Shown in pieces: positions 1-11,313 of a DNA stretch of 64,000 nt. Numbering within the stretch: the stretch's first letter is position 1; each line of letters begins with the position of its first letter. Location: assembly GCF_048544455.1 (NCBI RefSeq), contig NC_133532.1, positions 15,006,948-15,070,947 of the forward strand, read 5' to 3'. This stretch comes from Silene latifolia. Its lineage: Eukaryota; Streptophyta; Magnoliopsida; Caryophyllales; Caryophyllaceae. The notes below the pieces were generated by a model. That model saw only the letters and a program-made list of their open reading frames with translations, was not told the DNA's origin and searched no databases. The position numbers and the translations under genes are program-made.

Positions 1-1397
1 ATCCCTGCCAAATTCAATAACGGCCTGTTTGGGAATTGACATTCCATTCTTAAATATGGATTTGGCCCAAATACCTTGTTTGGGAGTCTCTAAAATTTTA
101 GAATTCTGATTTGGGCCAAATCCCTCATGATTTGTTTAGAATCCAATTGGGCATAAATCAAATACAATCAAAGTAGATGTCATTTACAAATCAATCTGTG
201 ACTTCATATCCTTCGACTCTCTATCTCCTCTCACGACTCTATATCACATCCGCTTCTTTTCACCATCGGAGCTTCCATGGACATCAAATCGAGCTTCCAT
301 TGATATTGTTTTTGCATAGTTCATCAACGATTTCGATCTTTACTGCGTTCTAGTAAGTTGAATTTTCTTTTAAACTATTAATTGTTTCAATTTTATTTCT
401 AGGGTTTATTTAATCAATAGTATGATCGATTAATTATTGTTGTCCTTGAATATGCATTCTAGTTTGATCGATTTTGTTGTTTTACTTGATTAATTTGTTG
501 TTGTTCAAAGTCGAAATCATAGACTTACTCAATCTGCTCAATTTTTGACGGTTTTCTGCTAATAATCTTCAAGAATTAAGAGAGTGTGTCTGTATGGTGT
601 TAAATATTTGTTGTTTTTTGCCAATTTGATTGCCAGAGAATGAGTGATTGGGTGGGGAAGATGAGGAGAAGGAACGGAATCGAGACAGAGACACGAGATT
701 GTCTTCGCCTGGTTTTGTTTGACATTATTTTGCATTTACAAGAGTGATATGCATATACTTTTTAAAGCATCTAATACACATGACATGTAGCATTGTAGCA
801 GTACTTGCTTTACCAAATTCAGTTTTTGGATGTTATTACTACTACCATTTTAGGACATAATGCAACCAAGCCTTTCATGTATGGTTGAATTTTCACTTGG
901 ACGACTCAGTAGCATATACTTCTTGTGTGATTAAATGACTTGTGTCGAGACTTGTATGGTTAAATGAGTTGTGTCGAGACTTGTTTCTCGGGACTTCCGA
1001 GTTCAACAATGTGTGGTTGAATTTTCACTTGGACGACTCAGTAGTTTGATGACTCTGAGACCGTGACTCCGTGAGACAGTAGTACATTTTGACCTCCTTA
1101 GCTCAATGTTAATTTTTTTTGTATCATCAGATACCTAGATAGGACTTGTAATTCCCCGAACCATCTAACCCAATATTTGAGATGAGCATGAGGTAGTATT
1201 AAACTTACGTGACAGAAAAACATGATGACATGCATTTCAGTGCCATGTTTTAAATTACCAGGTTGGTCATGCACACATGCTTGTCACCTGGCAGATTTCA
1301 TTGTGCATTCATAGTGTGAGTTCTTATACAAGTTAGCTGCATTCATATAGTACCTTATATCTGAATGCTAGTATATTTTCATGCAATTTTTGTAGAT

Positions 1398-2638
1398 ATG
1401 ATTGAATCAAGGAAACATCTGAGGATAAAAGAGGAAGATGACGACTTTGAATTTCTACTCCTAGTTGTGAATTTTACTATCGTTGTAGTTGCGAAATCGT
1501 ATCAAAGGCATAAAGTAAGGGAATTAGCTTGGAATGAATATAAACATACACAAAAAAGGACTGTGTGGTTAGATACATTAAGAAATAACACGAAGTGTCA
1601 AAATCAATTACGTTTTGATAGACGTTGTTTTGAAAAGTTATGTAGAGTTCTTAGATCAAAGGGTGGGCTAGTGACGTCTAGAAATGTGACAGATGAAGAA
1701 GTCGTTGTATTTTTTCTTCATATTCTTGCTCATAATTTGAAAAATAGAACCATCCAAGCGCTCTTTGCTCGATCCAGTGAAACTGTGAGTCGCCAATTTC
1801 ATGTCGTTCTTCGAGCAGTGTTAAGGATGGGGAAGCACTACATTAAAGAAACTGATTCTACTAGTGTTATTCATGACCTAAAATGGAAATGGTTTGAGGG
1901 TGTGGTTGGGGCAATAGATGGTACTCATATACATATGACAGTCCCTCTCGAAGATCGATTTAGGTATCGCAATAGAAGAGGATTCATCAGTACAAATGTG
2001 TTAGCTACATGTGATCCACAACTTTGCTTTACCTATGTTCTACCCGGTTGGGAAGGTTCCGGTTCTTATCCTCGCATTCTTAGAGATGCCCTTCAAAGAC
2101 ATCAATATCGTCTAGAAGTACCAAAGAATAAATATTTCCTTGTTGATCTTGGGTATAACAATGGTGAGGTTTTTTGGCTCCTTACAAAGGTACTAGGTAC
2201 CACTTGAATTTATGGAGAGGGAACAAACCCACAAATTCTAAAGAGCTTTTTAACTTGGCACACTCATCAGCTCGCAACACAATTGAAAGAACTTTTGGTT
2301 GTTTGAAGAAATGTTGGGCTATCTTGAGGACTAGTAGTTTTTTTTATAAAAAAACTCAAGTTCGAATCATAAATGCTTGTTTTATTCTTCACAACTTCTT
2401 ACGCTTCGACAAAATGGATGAGACGGTTCTTATGACTCAGGTAGAACAAGATCTGTAAAATGCGTCTGTAGAAGATGGGGAAGAAGATAATTATATTGTT
2501 AGTGCTCTACAAACAGAGGAGTGGACTGAATTTAGGGACGACCTTGCAAAAGAAATGTGGAATGACTATCAAGTTAGGAGAGTAAGGTATCATAAGAGAC
2601 CAACTGCATCTATAATTATTATTATTACTGTTCTATAA
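1398..2638 (+). pseudogene. PIF/Harbinger (HARBI1-like) transposase pseudogene
   Basis: This encodes a nuclease-like transposase of the PIF/Harbinger family, which cuts and integrates the element with 3-bp TWA target duplications. Seen: an N-terminal helical region, the AIDGTHIH motif with the first acidic residue (near 1915), GWEGSGSY, LVDLGY (near 2143) and IERTFGCLKK (near 2282) followed by ACFILHNFL. The family normally reads FLAPYKG after the GY motif; here a 1-base slip in the T run at 2169-2174 moves that segment to another frame. An in-frame TAA at 2456-2458 then cuts the protein, although the acidic tail (EEDNYI, EEWTEFRDDLA) remains readable to 2638. The start at 1398 (MIESRK) is chosen because the residues before it, from 1365, do not look like the family. 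Non-functional as it stands. Confidence 0.9.
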
Positions 2639-2973
2639 CTGATAACTCTATTGTTTTCTTATGGGATTAGAATTGGTTAATATGTTAATATGTCAGTCAG
2701 CTTATACTTCTTCAACATTATTCTGATTTGATTTAGAATTTCAGCTTCACATCTCATTCTGATGTATACTTATGAACTGGTGCCTTTTTTTTTCTCAGTT
2801 TCTGGCAGGAATGATTTTCTTTTTTTTGAAAATTTTGAGTTTGGAGTATAGTGTAATGTCACAAATGACTCAGTAAACTCACATAACACATATGGCTGAT
2901 CAATTCCATTTTCTTATGGGATAGTTCAAGTTGCTTTTATTGACTTTTTTTCTAATCCATTTTTTTATAGGAG

Positions 2974-3938
2974 ATGAGTGAAAAACGAAAGCAAGTTCCA
3001 GCCTCTACACAACCCAAGAAAAGAGGCTATATTATTTGGAATACCCAAATGGATACTATTCTAATCTCAATGTTGTATAATCAACTAGCTCAAGTTTTAA
3101 GAATAATACCATAGCATGCTCCTTATGATAATAACCAGTGGGGACAGTTTTTCTTTTTGAGATGTTTCTTGGTGCCTTAAGCCTGTTCCCAGATGACTTG
3201 TACGCATCTGTATCATCCGTCTTTTGAGAGTCTTGAATGAAAAAAAAGTTGTTTCCCTGTGATGCTAATTATTGTACCTTTATGCAAAAAGTGCACCAGA
3301 ATCATGTATATTCATGTGACTGGTATCACAGATTTCAGTCAGGTCCCTTTAAAATTGACATTTATCGGTAGGTCTTGTTTAAGACCATCTTAAATTAAGA
3401 TTTCTCACAGCCTTCCTCTTTTTTGCCTTTTTTGATGTGGTTAATTGTGGTGTTTTTATTGCAGGCTAACCCAAATGTTGCGGCTTATTCAAACAAGTCT
3501 ATTGAGCATTGGGATGACATATGTGCGTTGGTTGGACCGGATCGGGCCGTTGGTGATGGAGTAGAGTATCATGAATAGGGTGCTACTATGATGGACGAAG
3601 AGGCATGCGATGGTGCGAGTTCAAGCATGGATACTACTTCAACTAGCTTCAACAAGAAGAGAAAATGGGATAATTTAGCTGAAGCCGTGACTAGTGTTGC
3701 ACACACACTAAAAAGTTACGTTGAAGCTAGACTCAAAGCCACAACTCCGACTTTGGGAGGAAAAGAAGTCTATGATAAAGTTTCTAATGTGATTGGCATC
3801 CTCCGTCCTGTAGTGTCGAAAGCCGTGAGCATGTTTATAGAGTCTCCGGTAAAGTTTCAAGTGCTCAAGGATCTTCCCGACGATCAAAAAAACACAAAAA
3901 CAAATAAAGGTAAACAAACTGTTAATACAGATTGGTGA
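2974..3938 (+). pseudogene. Harbinger-associated Myb/SANT-like DNA-binding protein, broken
   Basis: PIF/Harbinger elements carry a second gene whose trihelix/Myb-like protein binds DNA and helps the transposase enter the nucleus. Exon 1 (2974 to about 3100) gives MSEKRKQVP, then RGYIIWNTQMDTILISML, matching the W-T-x-x-MD-x-x-LI start of the domain, and runs into TAG at 3112. After an intron ending TTGCAG at 3465, exon 2 gives NVAAYSNKSIEHWDDI and LVGPDRAVGDG, the usual end of the domain. An in-frame TAG follows at about 3576-3578, and the same frame continues from ATG 3588 to 3938 with a Ser/Thr-rich and Lys-rich C-terminal half (NKKRKWDNLAEAV). Two stops and the unclear exon 1 end make this a pseudogene. 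Confidence 0.7.
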
Positions 3939-5394
3939 TGATAACTTATTTTTCATAAGATAAACTAAAATTCTAAGACAAACAATTGTGAAAGATAATA
4001 TACATATATTGTATTCGTACGTTAAAGTTTAATTGTCGCAATTGAAGTATAAAACTGTCTTATACCATATTTATGGCCATAAAATCTACAAAATTCTACC
4101 CGTAATTGTCTAATTGATAACTACTGTAAAAGGTAATTGTTTTTGATAAATAAGTAAAAATAAAGACAACTAAACTTGTTTAGTGGTTATTGCCACAACA
4201 GTCTTTGAAATGTCTTCTAAGATGCTGTAAATTGAAAAAAAAAAATTATTAATAGTTGGTAAACAAATGTAAAAACAAAATGTTAGAAATTTAAAACATT
4301 TGATACTTAAATAAATACCTGGCCCCGCTAAACGGATCTAACAAGCCATTAATTATATTACTTGCGGACTTCTTAAGGGACGTTTTAAGATCCTATCAAC
4401 AAAAAATTATGGTCATTAACTTGATATTTGAGTATTAAAAATTAAAAAGAAATATATTTTGTAATTGATTTACAAATTTAAAAAAGTATTCAGTAATACA
4501 TGTCCACCATAGTACGTTGAAATCCACTTATGATGAGGGTATACCCCATATTTTTCGAAACAGTCCTCCTTAAACGTAGACAAGTTAAATGGCTTCTTCT
4601 CGAACATAGTCAACTCGCTACAACCATGATGGGGTACGAGTTCACTACAAACCTGAATGACGGATTACAAAATCAAAGAGTTTCTCGTTACAATATACAA
4701 ACTACATTCGGTAAAACGTTAAACGGTTTTATTTCATGTTTTTCTAAAATTTCAAATGCTATTGAGAAAATACACACATTTAGAACATAAAAATAATATT
4801 GAACATTTCTAAATGGACTCAACGAAGATTTGGGCTCAAGAAATTGTAAGAACTTATAAATGTTGTGAGTGGACCTAAATTTCAAGATGGTAAGAAATTA
4901 TGTGTGTCCATAGCCACTGGACTAAGAGTTGGGCCAACACCAAAATTGGAGGGCCTTGTACAATCTCACGGGTCTGACAGTCCACGAGACGGACCCGTGC
5001 CATTTTTAATACTAAAAATAAATAAATTTTACCTGCCAATCCCAAGCCATCAAGGAAGCCGTATCCAATATCGAGAACGGGTTCCGGGACCCATAAGAGT
5101 GATATTAAGGCACGACTGTCCTTGTGTATATTGTAGGATGGCATCCCCAATTCCTTTGAGGATGTTATCCTGGGACGCCTTTGCTATGTTACTACAGAAC
5201 TGCCGAATCTGCCCATATCTACCGTTGTATTGTGCAAATTAATTGTAAACTTGAACTAAATAGTTCTTCAGCTCATAGGTTGCAAATAATGGCTTGTCAA
5301 ACAATCAAAATGATTTTGTTATTTGAAGTAATTAAATAATTCACAAAATTAAAAAAATAAAAATAAAAATCATAATAACAAAAGACTATGACAC

Positions 5395-7316
5395 TGTAAT
5401 ACTCCGTATTTTATTTTACTATTTAAGTCGGGTAATTGTTTAGACGATAATTACGTTAAGTTATTTTACTTGACTCGCGTTGTATCGTAAGATCGAGTTG
5501 TTTCGTAAGTTAATTGAGACGGGTTTACATGGAATTCGAGATGTGAGCTAACCCATTTACCCTCGACCCATTGGAGTTTACCCAATAACATGTTTAACCC
5601 AACACCCAACATCATGTTTTTACCTAATTCTTAACCTAATTTTTACCCTAACACTACACAACCCTCATCTCACCCGCCTCCCTCTTTTCGACGCACACCA
5701 ACACACACACACACGATCCTTGCATTTGATTGAAGATTGCTCATCGATTCCAACCTAATTCGATTCCCTGTTTGTAAGTCGATTTCATTCCATTGTTTAT
5801 ACTATTTTTAAAGTCGTTTTTTTCGAAAAGTTTGAAAAGAGAGTCCTGTTTATTTGATGTCTAGTTTATGCATATAAAATATCATAGTCAAATTCTTTGT
5901 GGTTTGTCCTAGGTGATTTATTTATGAACATGTCGCTGAAAAGTCCGCGAATCTGATTTGGTTGTGGAAAATGATTTGAAACCTTAATTTTTATGTCGAT
6001 TCAGTTATGAGGCTTCTTCATACATAATCTTTGTATAGTCTAGATGATAATAGGATTTGGAATTTCTGAAAAATAATGTTTTAAACTCGTTTTATGAATC
6101 AATACTTTTTATGCGACGGTTTCTGTCAGTTTTTGGAAATCAGTCTGGAAACCCTTGATAAGTATGGAATTTGGGAAAAACACGTTAGATATAATTTGTA
6201 GCTAAGACTCATGGGGTTCCAATTCAATTGGCCTTGTATCAATTTGATTTTTCTGGAATTAGTTATGTATTTTATTCCGAGTCTGTCATGTGCTGGAAAA
6301 TCAGGAAAAATCGTGTTTGTTCTTTAAGTTGATATTCCTATTAAGTTATGATGAGTCTAGGTTATGTGCATGATTATTTGATTGAGTAGGTGGTAATTAT
6401 ATATAATTATGTTATGTAGGTGATGGATATATGAAGGTTCATAATTGATTGCTTGTGTGAGCTTGGATTGCGAAAAGGTAGGGAAATACACTTGACTTAT
6501 CAGCGTTGTTGTTAAGTTGTGTTGACTTGTTGTGTTTCATATGACCAAACTGTGAACGTTGACTTGTTTCGTGGTTGTTGATTTATGTTATGATTTATAT
6601 CTTTGGAATGTGGTTGACTGATCTGATCGTGTTGAGTATGTTATCACAACATTTTTGGTAGCTGGCATGATTTCATTCATTGATATACATATTGTGTTGC
6701 ATTGTTTACTGTTGCGCATTCATATGCATTGGAGATGGAGGATGTTGTGGTGATGTGGTGTAGTGATGATGATGTTGTGATAAGGCCCAGGCGGGTTCTG
6801 CAGCACTTGCCCTGGTGTCCTCAACTGAAGTGGCGGATCGGCTACGGTCGATATATAGTCTACGGGGATCGGTATGGTGGGCGTTCGGGTTATGAGATAT
6901 GAGTTGAGATGGAGGTGGAGGTGACGGAGGAGCATGCATATCATATTTTGTTGTTTCATTGTATTCCCTACTCAACCTCGTGGTTGACCCTGTGTATTCG
7001 TGAACACCTGTGACGATCCAAATATTGGGGAGCAGACTTGACAGGTTTATGAGATAGGATGGGAGCTTGATGGGCGTGAGACACTGGATCAGAAGACTTA
7101 GTAGCTAGATCATCATTTAGAAGACTTTCACTTTTATTTATGTTAGTTCTTGTAATTTGATGTAAATGAGGTTTTGTAAAAAGTTAAGTTAAAGAAATTA
7201 TGTAATTTGCCTTGGAGTTTAATTTGTTATTCACTACCTCGGGAAACCGAGATGGTAATGATCCGGTTTATTAGGAATGTCTTGCTAGAGGCTCCTTTAT
7301 AAATCGGGGTGTTACA
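5395..7316 (+). repeat. 5' LTR
   Basis: Begins TGTAATACTCCG and ends CGGGGTGTTACA. Near-identical to 11314-13237. Long antisense readings at 6706-6975 reflect an ATG/CAT-rich stretch and occur in both LTRs; they are not taken as genes. Confidence 0.95.
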
Positions 7317-7319
7317 AAG

Positions 7320-7331
7320 TGGTATCAGAGC
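7320..7331 (+). promoter_or_regulatory. Primer-binding site (initiator Met tRNA)
   Basis: TGGTATCAGAGC lies 3 bases after the 5' LTR and is the usual complement of the 3' end of plant initiator methionine tRNA, used to prime minus-strand synthesis. Confidence 0.93.
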
Positions 7332-10062
7332 GAACGATCCTCAGGCCTAAATCAATGAACCCAATGAACGTAGGATGTGTCTAAATAAAATGAACCCCTG
7401 GGAATAAACTGTTAGGAGCTCACAGTGCGGTTAAGAAGGCGCCCTTAATACGTGCTCTTTTGCCCTCTCAGTTTTGAACCAGGTAACCCGAGAGAAATTG
7501 AGTGAATGGGGTAGTTAGAAGGAAAACCTTGGATATAATCGAGTGGATGTACACCTTGAGACCCATATATTCTAACCATGCTGCAGGACAACGTTACGGT
7601 AAGTATTTTGTATGAATGATGGCGTGATCATGTGATGTTGTGGAGATGAGAATTAAAATTTTCGTGTTCAGGTTGATAATTGTTGGATTGTGGTAATCGT
7701 GAGCGTGAAAATAATTGCGAATTGATGATATTTATCTGGATGGATGTCGAATGACATGTTGATAGTGCTATTATGTCTCGTGATATGCGGTTATGTGATC
7801 CCGAAGCCATGCTAGCATAGTATTGTGATAGTAATGAGAAACACTATTGAATTGCATGTTTCTAGTCATAGCAATCGTGATTTAGATGTAAGGAGTATAT
7901 CGAGATGCTTAGGGATGCTATGGGATAGATGTTTACGTAAGTACAAAGTGTGAGATTTAAGTTAAGATGGGTTAGTATCGATAGTGTGGTTGTAAGAGCT
8001 TGGAACATAGTAAATGAATGACCTAGTGCTGAAACACGTTTTGTTTGATTTTACTCTCTAATTGATCTTACTGCCATTCGTTTTCTGTTTGTCGCCTATA
8101 GATGAAAATTTTCTGAGAGATAGCCTCGTGATTATTGTTCATTTGGCATTGGTTTCATGCTTATAGGATATACGGATTAGGAGTAATAAATATTTTAGTG
8201 GGCTATGGTCAGGAAGTTCCTGTGCAGTGATGTTTTGACCAGCGATTTTGTAAAAATCCTCATTTAAATTGTATTAATAATTTTTGCATAATTCCAACTC
8301 CATCGATCAGAAGATTCGCATATGTTTTCAAATTGATAAGCCACGAAAATTCTTGATGTATCTATATTAAATGGTAAGTTTTGCAAACTGACCCAAGTTT
8401 CGGACCAATTGCTGTCACATACTTGTTTGGACCAACTGAGTTGTAAAATCCTTTAAAAATTGAATTCTTGAGCTTTGGACCTCATTCTTTTTCTCACGAA
8501 TTATTAACTCTCTGTATGTTATAAAAATGTAATATAACTCAAGTTTTCGTTGAACGGTTATTTATTCGTGATTTTTGGAAGTTACCACGTGAATCATAAC
8601 TTTTAAAATGTGAATTCTATGTTGAGTTTTCATACAGTTGTTCGATTATTTCATGAGCCTTATTAATGTGAAATTATAGTGTCCTTATATGATGATAGTA
8701 GCACACATATTCATTGGTTATGTATTTTAACAAGTGATAAAAAAAATTAAAGTTTAGTTTATAACATTGTTGGCATGATAGTATGAGTGAAATTGAATAG
8801 CTTAATCTGATCCTTAATCGAGGGTGAAATATTTTATACGAGTCCAGTTGTTGCATATTTTATATATGTTTGGCATGTTGTAATATCTCTGGTGTGTTCA
8901 TCATACTTGTATAGTGGTCGGATATATATAAATATAAAACTATACTGTCATATCTTGGTAAAGTTGGTGGCGTTAAATGTTAACTTGACTGTTCTAATAT
9001 ACTCGCGTGAATATTTATAATAATTATGTTTAAATGTTTACACATGGATGGTAGTAATGAGTATGTCTAAATGTTCACATGTACGATGTCATCTGGGTTC
9101 TAATGTCTTTTATGTGAGTCTGTGTGCCTATAGTTATACTTATTACTTTCATTGCATTAATTTATTCAGTTGAACCTAAACTTATGATATGATAATAAAA
9201 TAGTGTCGTTGTTCCTTATTGGATATGTTCATAGTTGTATTGTCACGAAATGCTAAGGTGATTATTTTGACGGAAATTTTCTTATGTCAGCTATGTTGGC
9301 CAATTATGATGGGATAACCCTTTTATGATTCACCTGATATGCGTTGGTTTAAATGATAGTCGTTATAGATACAATTAGTTGAGCCTACGAGTTGCCTAAT
9401 TATTCAAATTGTGCAAATCAGAGAAGTTGTTCAAGTTGCTAATCTTTTATCATAGATAATGTCCTACAAAGTATATGAAGGCAAATGTGTATGTTTAAGC
9501 TAATTATGCGATATCTTTTGTTTTGCTGAAAATGAGTTATACTACGTTGCTTGACACAATTGAACGATAAGGTTGCTAAAATGTTAAACACATGTGTGAT
9601 ATGGAAGTAATGTTGTTGTTGTCATGGATCATATGTTGTTACTTTTATTGGGAAATATGTTTTCAGAATTTACATCATGCAAAACCGACTAATTCGTGTT
9701 GCATAGTGATGAGTCAAATGGTTTTGATTACATGTTATGTTTTCTGTGGTTTCAAAGTGTTTAAGTAGTGCGTATGTGCAACATGTTTTAATACTCCTGG
9801 TGATTGTTAGTGGTAGGGCGGAATGAATGCGCATATGGATCAATTGTTCGAAATTAGTAATAGTTTTGACTTGAGAGAGGAATTTGGTGGGGTCAATGTT
9901 AAAATTGTATGCTGGTATATATATATCCTTATGGTTGATCTTTCTAAGGTTGTTGTTCTCTAGTGGATAATGCGAATCGTGATAATCTTGAGTTGACCAA
10001 AACCCCGGTACTACAACAACTACTCGAAAACTTGTTATATAACTTTCGCACACTTAAACCAC

Positions 10063-10587
10063 GTGAATGAATCCTGTATCTTAACACCTTCTACGGTATC
10101 ACCCTTGTGTCCTAATTTGTTTAGCTTTCAACTCTGTAGGATGGATCCCTACAATGTACACCCGCGAGACTGTTACATGTCACTTGATACTGACTTCAAT
10201 GAGCATTGTGAGAAACTTTGTGCTGCCATGGACAAGTATGGCCATAATGGGCACCCTGAGTACTTAACTAATACTCAGTTAAGAGCGTATACCCTTATTG
10301 ATACTATCCCTGACTCTGGCATACTAAGGGACAGCAAACACTTCTATATGAGAGAGTTGTCCACCCATTGCATGAGGTTATGCCGTGACCCCAATTACTG
10401 CGGCGGGGCCAATTACCCGCCCGAGCATACCTTTGACTTTATATCAGGCGACCTGAGATACGAATTTTATGCTAATGTACCTGATGCCGAAAGTACGACT
10501 GAACCATCCAAACCAGACTTTGGGGAAGAGGTGAACCAGGAAGGGAATGACATAGAAGTCACCAGAATCAGAGTAAGCACGACCTAG
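10063..10587 (+). CDS. Unknown protein encoded inside the LTR element
   Basis: The reading frame is 174 codons from 10063, or 148 codons from the internal ATG at 10141 (MDPYNVHPRDCYMSL), which is preceded directly by CTTTCAACTCTGTAG, a good splice acceptor. I favour the 10141 start on a spliced leader. The sequence is more GC-rich than its surroundings and has a protein-like composition: an N-terminal half with spaced Cys and His (CYMSL, HCEKLCAAMDKYGHNGH), a middle with HCMRLCRDPNYCGGANYPP, and an acidic, Ser/Thr-rich tail (DAESTTEPSKPDFGEEVNQ). I do not recognise it as gag, a zinc knuckle or any pol domain. It sits near the 3' side of the element, before the polypurine tract, a place where extra ORFs occur in some plant Ty3 elements. 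Function unknown. Confidence 0.6.
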   Translation: MNESCILTPSTVSPLCPNLFSFQLCRMDPYNVHPRDCYMSLDTDFNEHCEKLCAAMDKYGHNGHPEYLTNTQLRAYTLIDTIPDSGILRDSKHFYMRELSTHCMRLCRDPNYCGGANYPPEHTFDFISGDLRYEFYANVPDAESTTEPSKPDFGEEVNQEGNDIEVTRIRVSTT

Positions 10588-11298
10588 GACTGTTAGGTTA
10601 GAGCTAGTAACACCATGATCGATCTGTTATGAAACCGTGTAAACCTTTAGCTCCTTTCTTGTTGTTCTTTTAGTTTGATGTTGTGTTTTTAAGTTAAGCA
10701 TGAGCTAAGTAATAAGTGTTACTTGTTGACAATCAGTTAATTCCATAATAAAACCTTGTTTTCGACTTTAATGTTAAGGCGCGGTCTCTTATCATGTGTT
10801 CTTTTTCGTTACATGTTGTTGACAAAGTGATTTTGTTGCATACGTATATGAAAGTTGAAAAGAGGTTACGAGGACGTAACCATGTTTTTAGTTGGGTAGG
10901 ATTGTAAAATCTTAATGTTATGTTGCACTTGTTTATAGATTGTGGTTTGATTAAGTTGATGTTTCGTTGGGTGTACCCATGCAAATGAGTTCTCTATGTT
11001 GTGTTCTTACTTCTGTTAGTTGGTTGATGTGTAAGAGAAGCGTGTAGTTAAACTACTAGTATGGTGCTCTAATAGGTCGAGGTGAACAACGGTAGTAGGA
11101 TGATGGAATGATTCGTGGTGATATGTTTGCATGAAGTAAGTTCCGGGACGTAACTTTCTTTTTAGGAGGGTAGAATGTAACATTTTGTTTTACGGGCCTA
11201 AGTTAGTTCTTGAGTTCTTATACTAGAAAATCTGTTTTGGTACCCACGGTGATGCTTGGAGGTTTGATAGATGAGCGAACTTCGGGACGAAGTTCATT

Positions 11299-11313
11299 TT
11301 AAGGGTGGAAGAC
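11299..11313 (+). promoter_or_regulatory. Polypurine tract
   Basis: TTAAGGGTGGAAGAC immediately precedes the 3' LTR and is the expected plus-strand primer region; the GGGACGAAGTTC block just upstream is typical for plant Ty3-type elements. Confidence 0.8.

Larger units (their letters stand above)
20..3955 (+). mobile_element. Degenerate PIF/Harbinger DNA transposon, 3' end not found
   Basis: The left end begins with GGCCTGTTTGGGAATTGACA, a Tourist/Harbinger-type terminus preceded by TAA. The element carries the two genes usual for this superfamily: a DDE transposase (1398-2638) and a Myb/SANT-like protein (2974-3938), both broken. No matching right terminus is seen; from about 3961 the sequence is intron 8 of the S28 gene copy 1. 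The 19 bases to the left resemble the middle of the MITE at 23215-23426, so the element may sit inside such a MITE. 20-1397 has no coding signal and is read here as 5' element sequence. Confidence 0.75.

Noticed and set aside
4530..5242. Plus-strand frames over S28 exons 5 and 6 (also 42218-42888)
   Set aside because: Shadows of the minus-strand S28 exons, which show family motifs.
6706..6975. Minus-strand frames of 79-90 codons, present in both LTRs (also at 12624-12896)
   Set aside because: His/Pro/Ser-rich low-complexity antisense reading of an ATG/GTG-rich LTR stretch; a slip between the LTRs changes it, and no domain is seen.
9670..10053. 127-codon minus-strand frame inside the LTR element
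   Set aside because: No domain, opposite to the element's transcription, and it abuts the better-supported plus-strand ORF.
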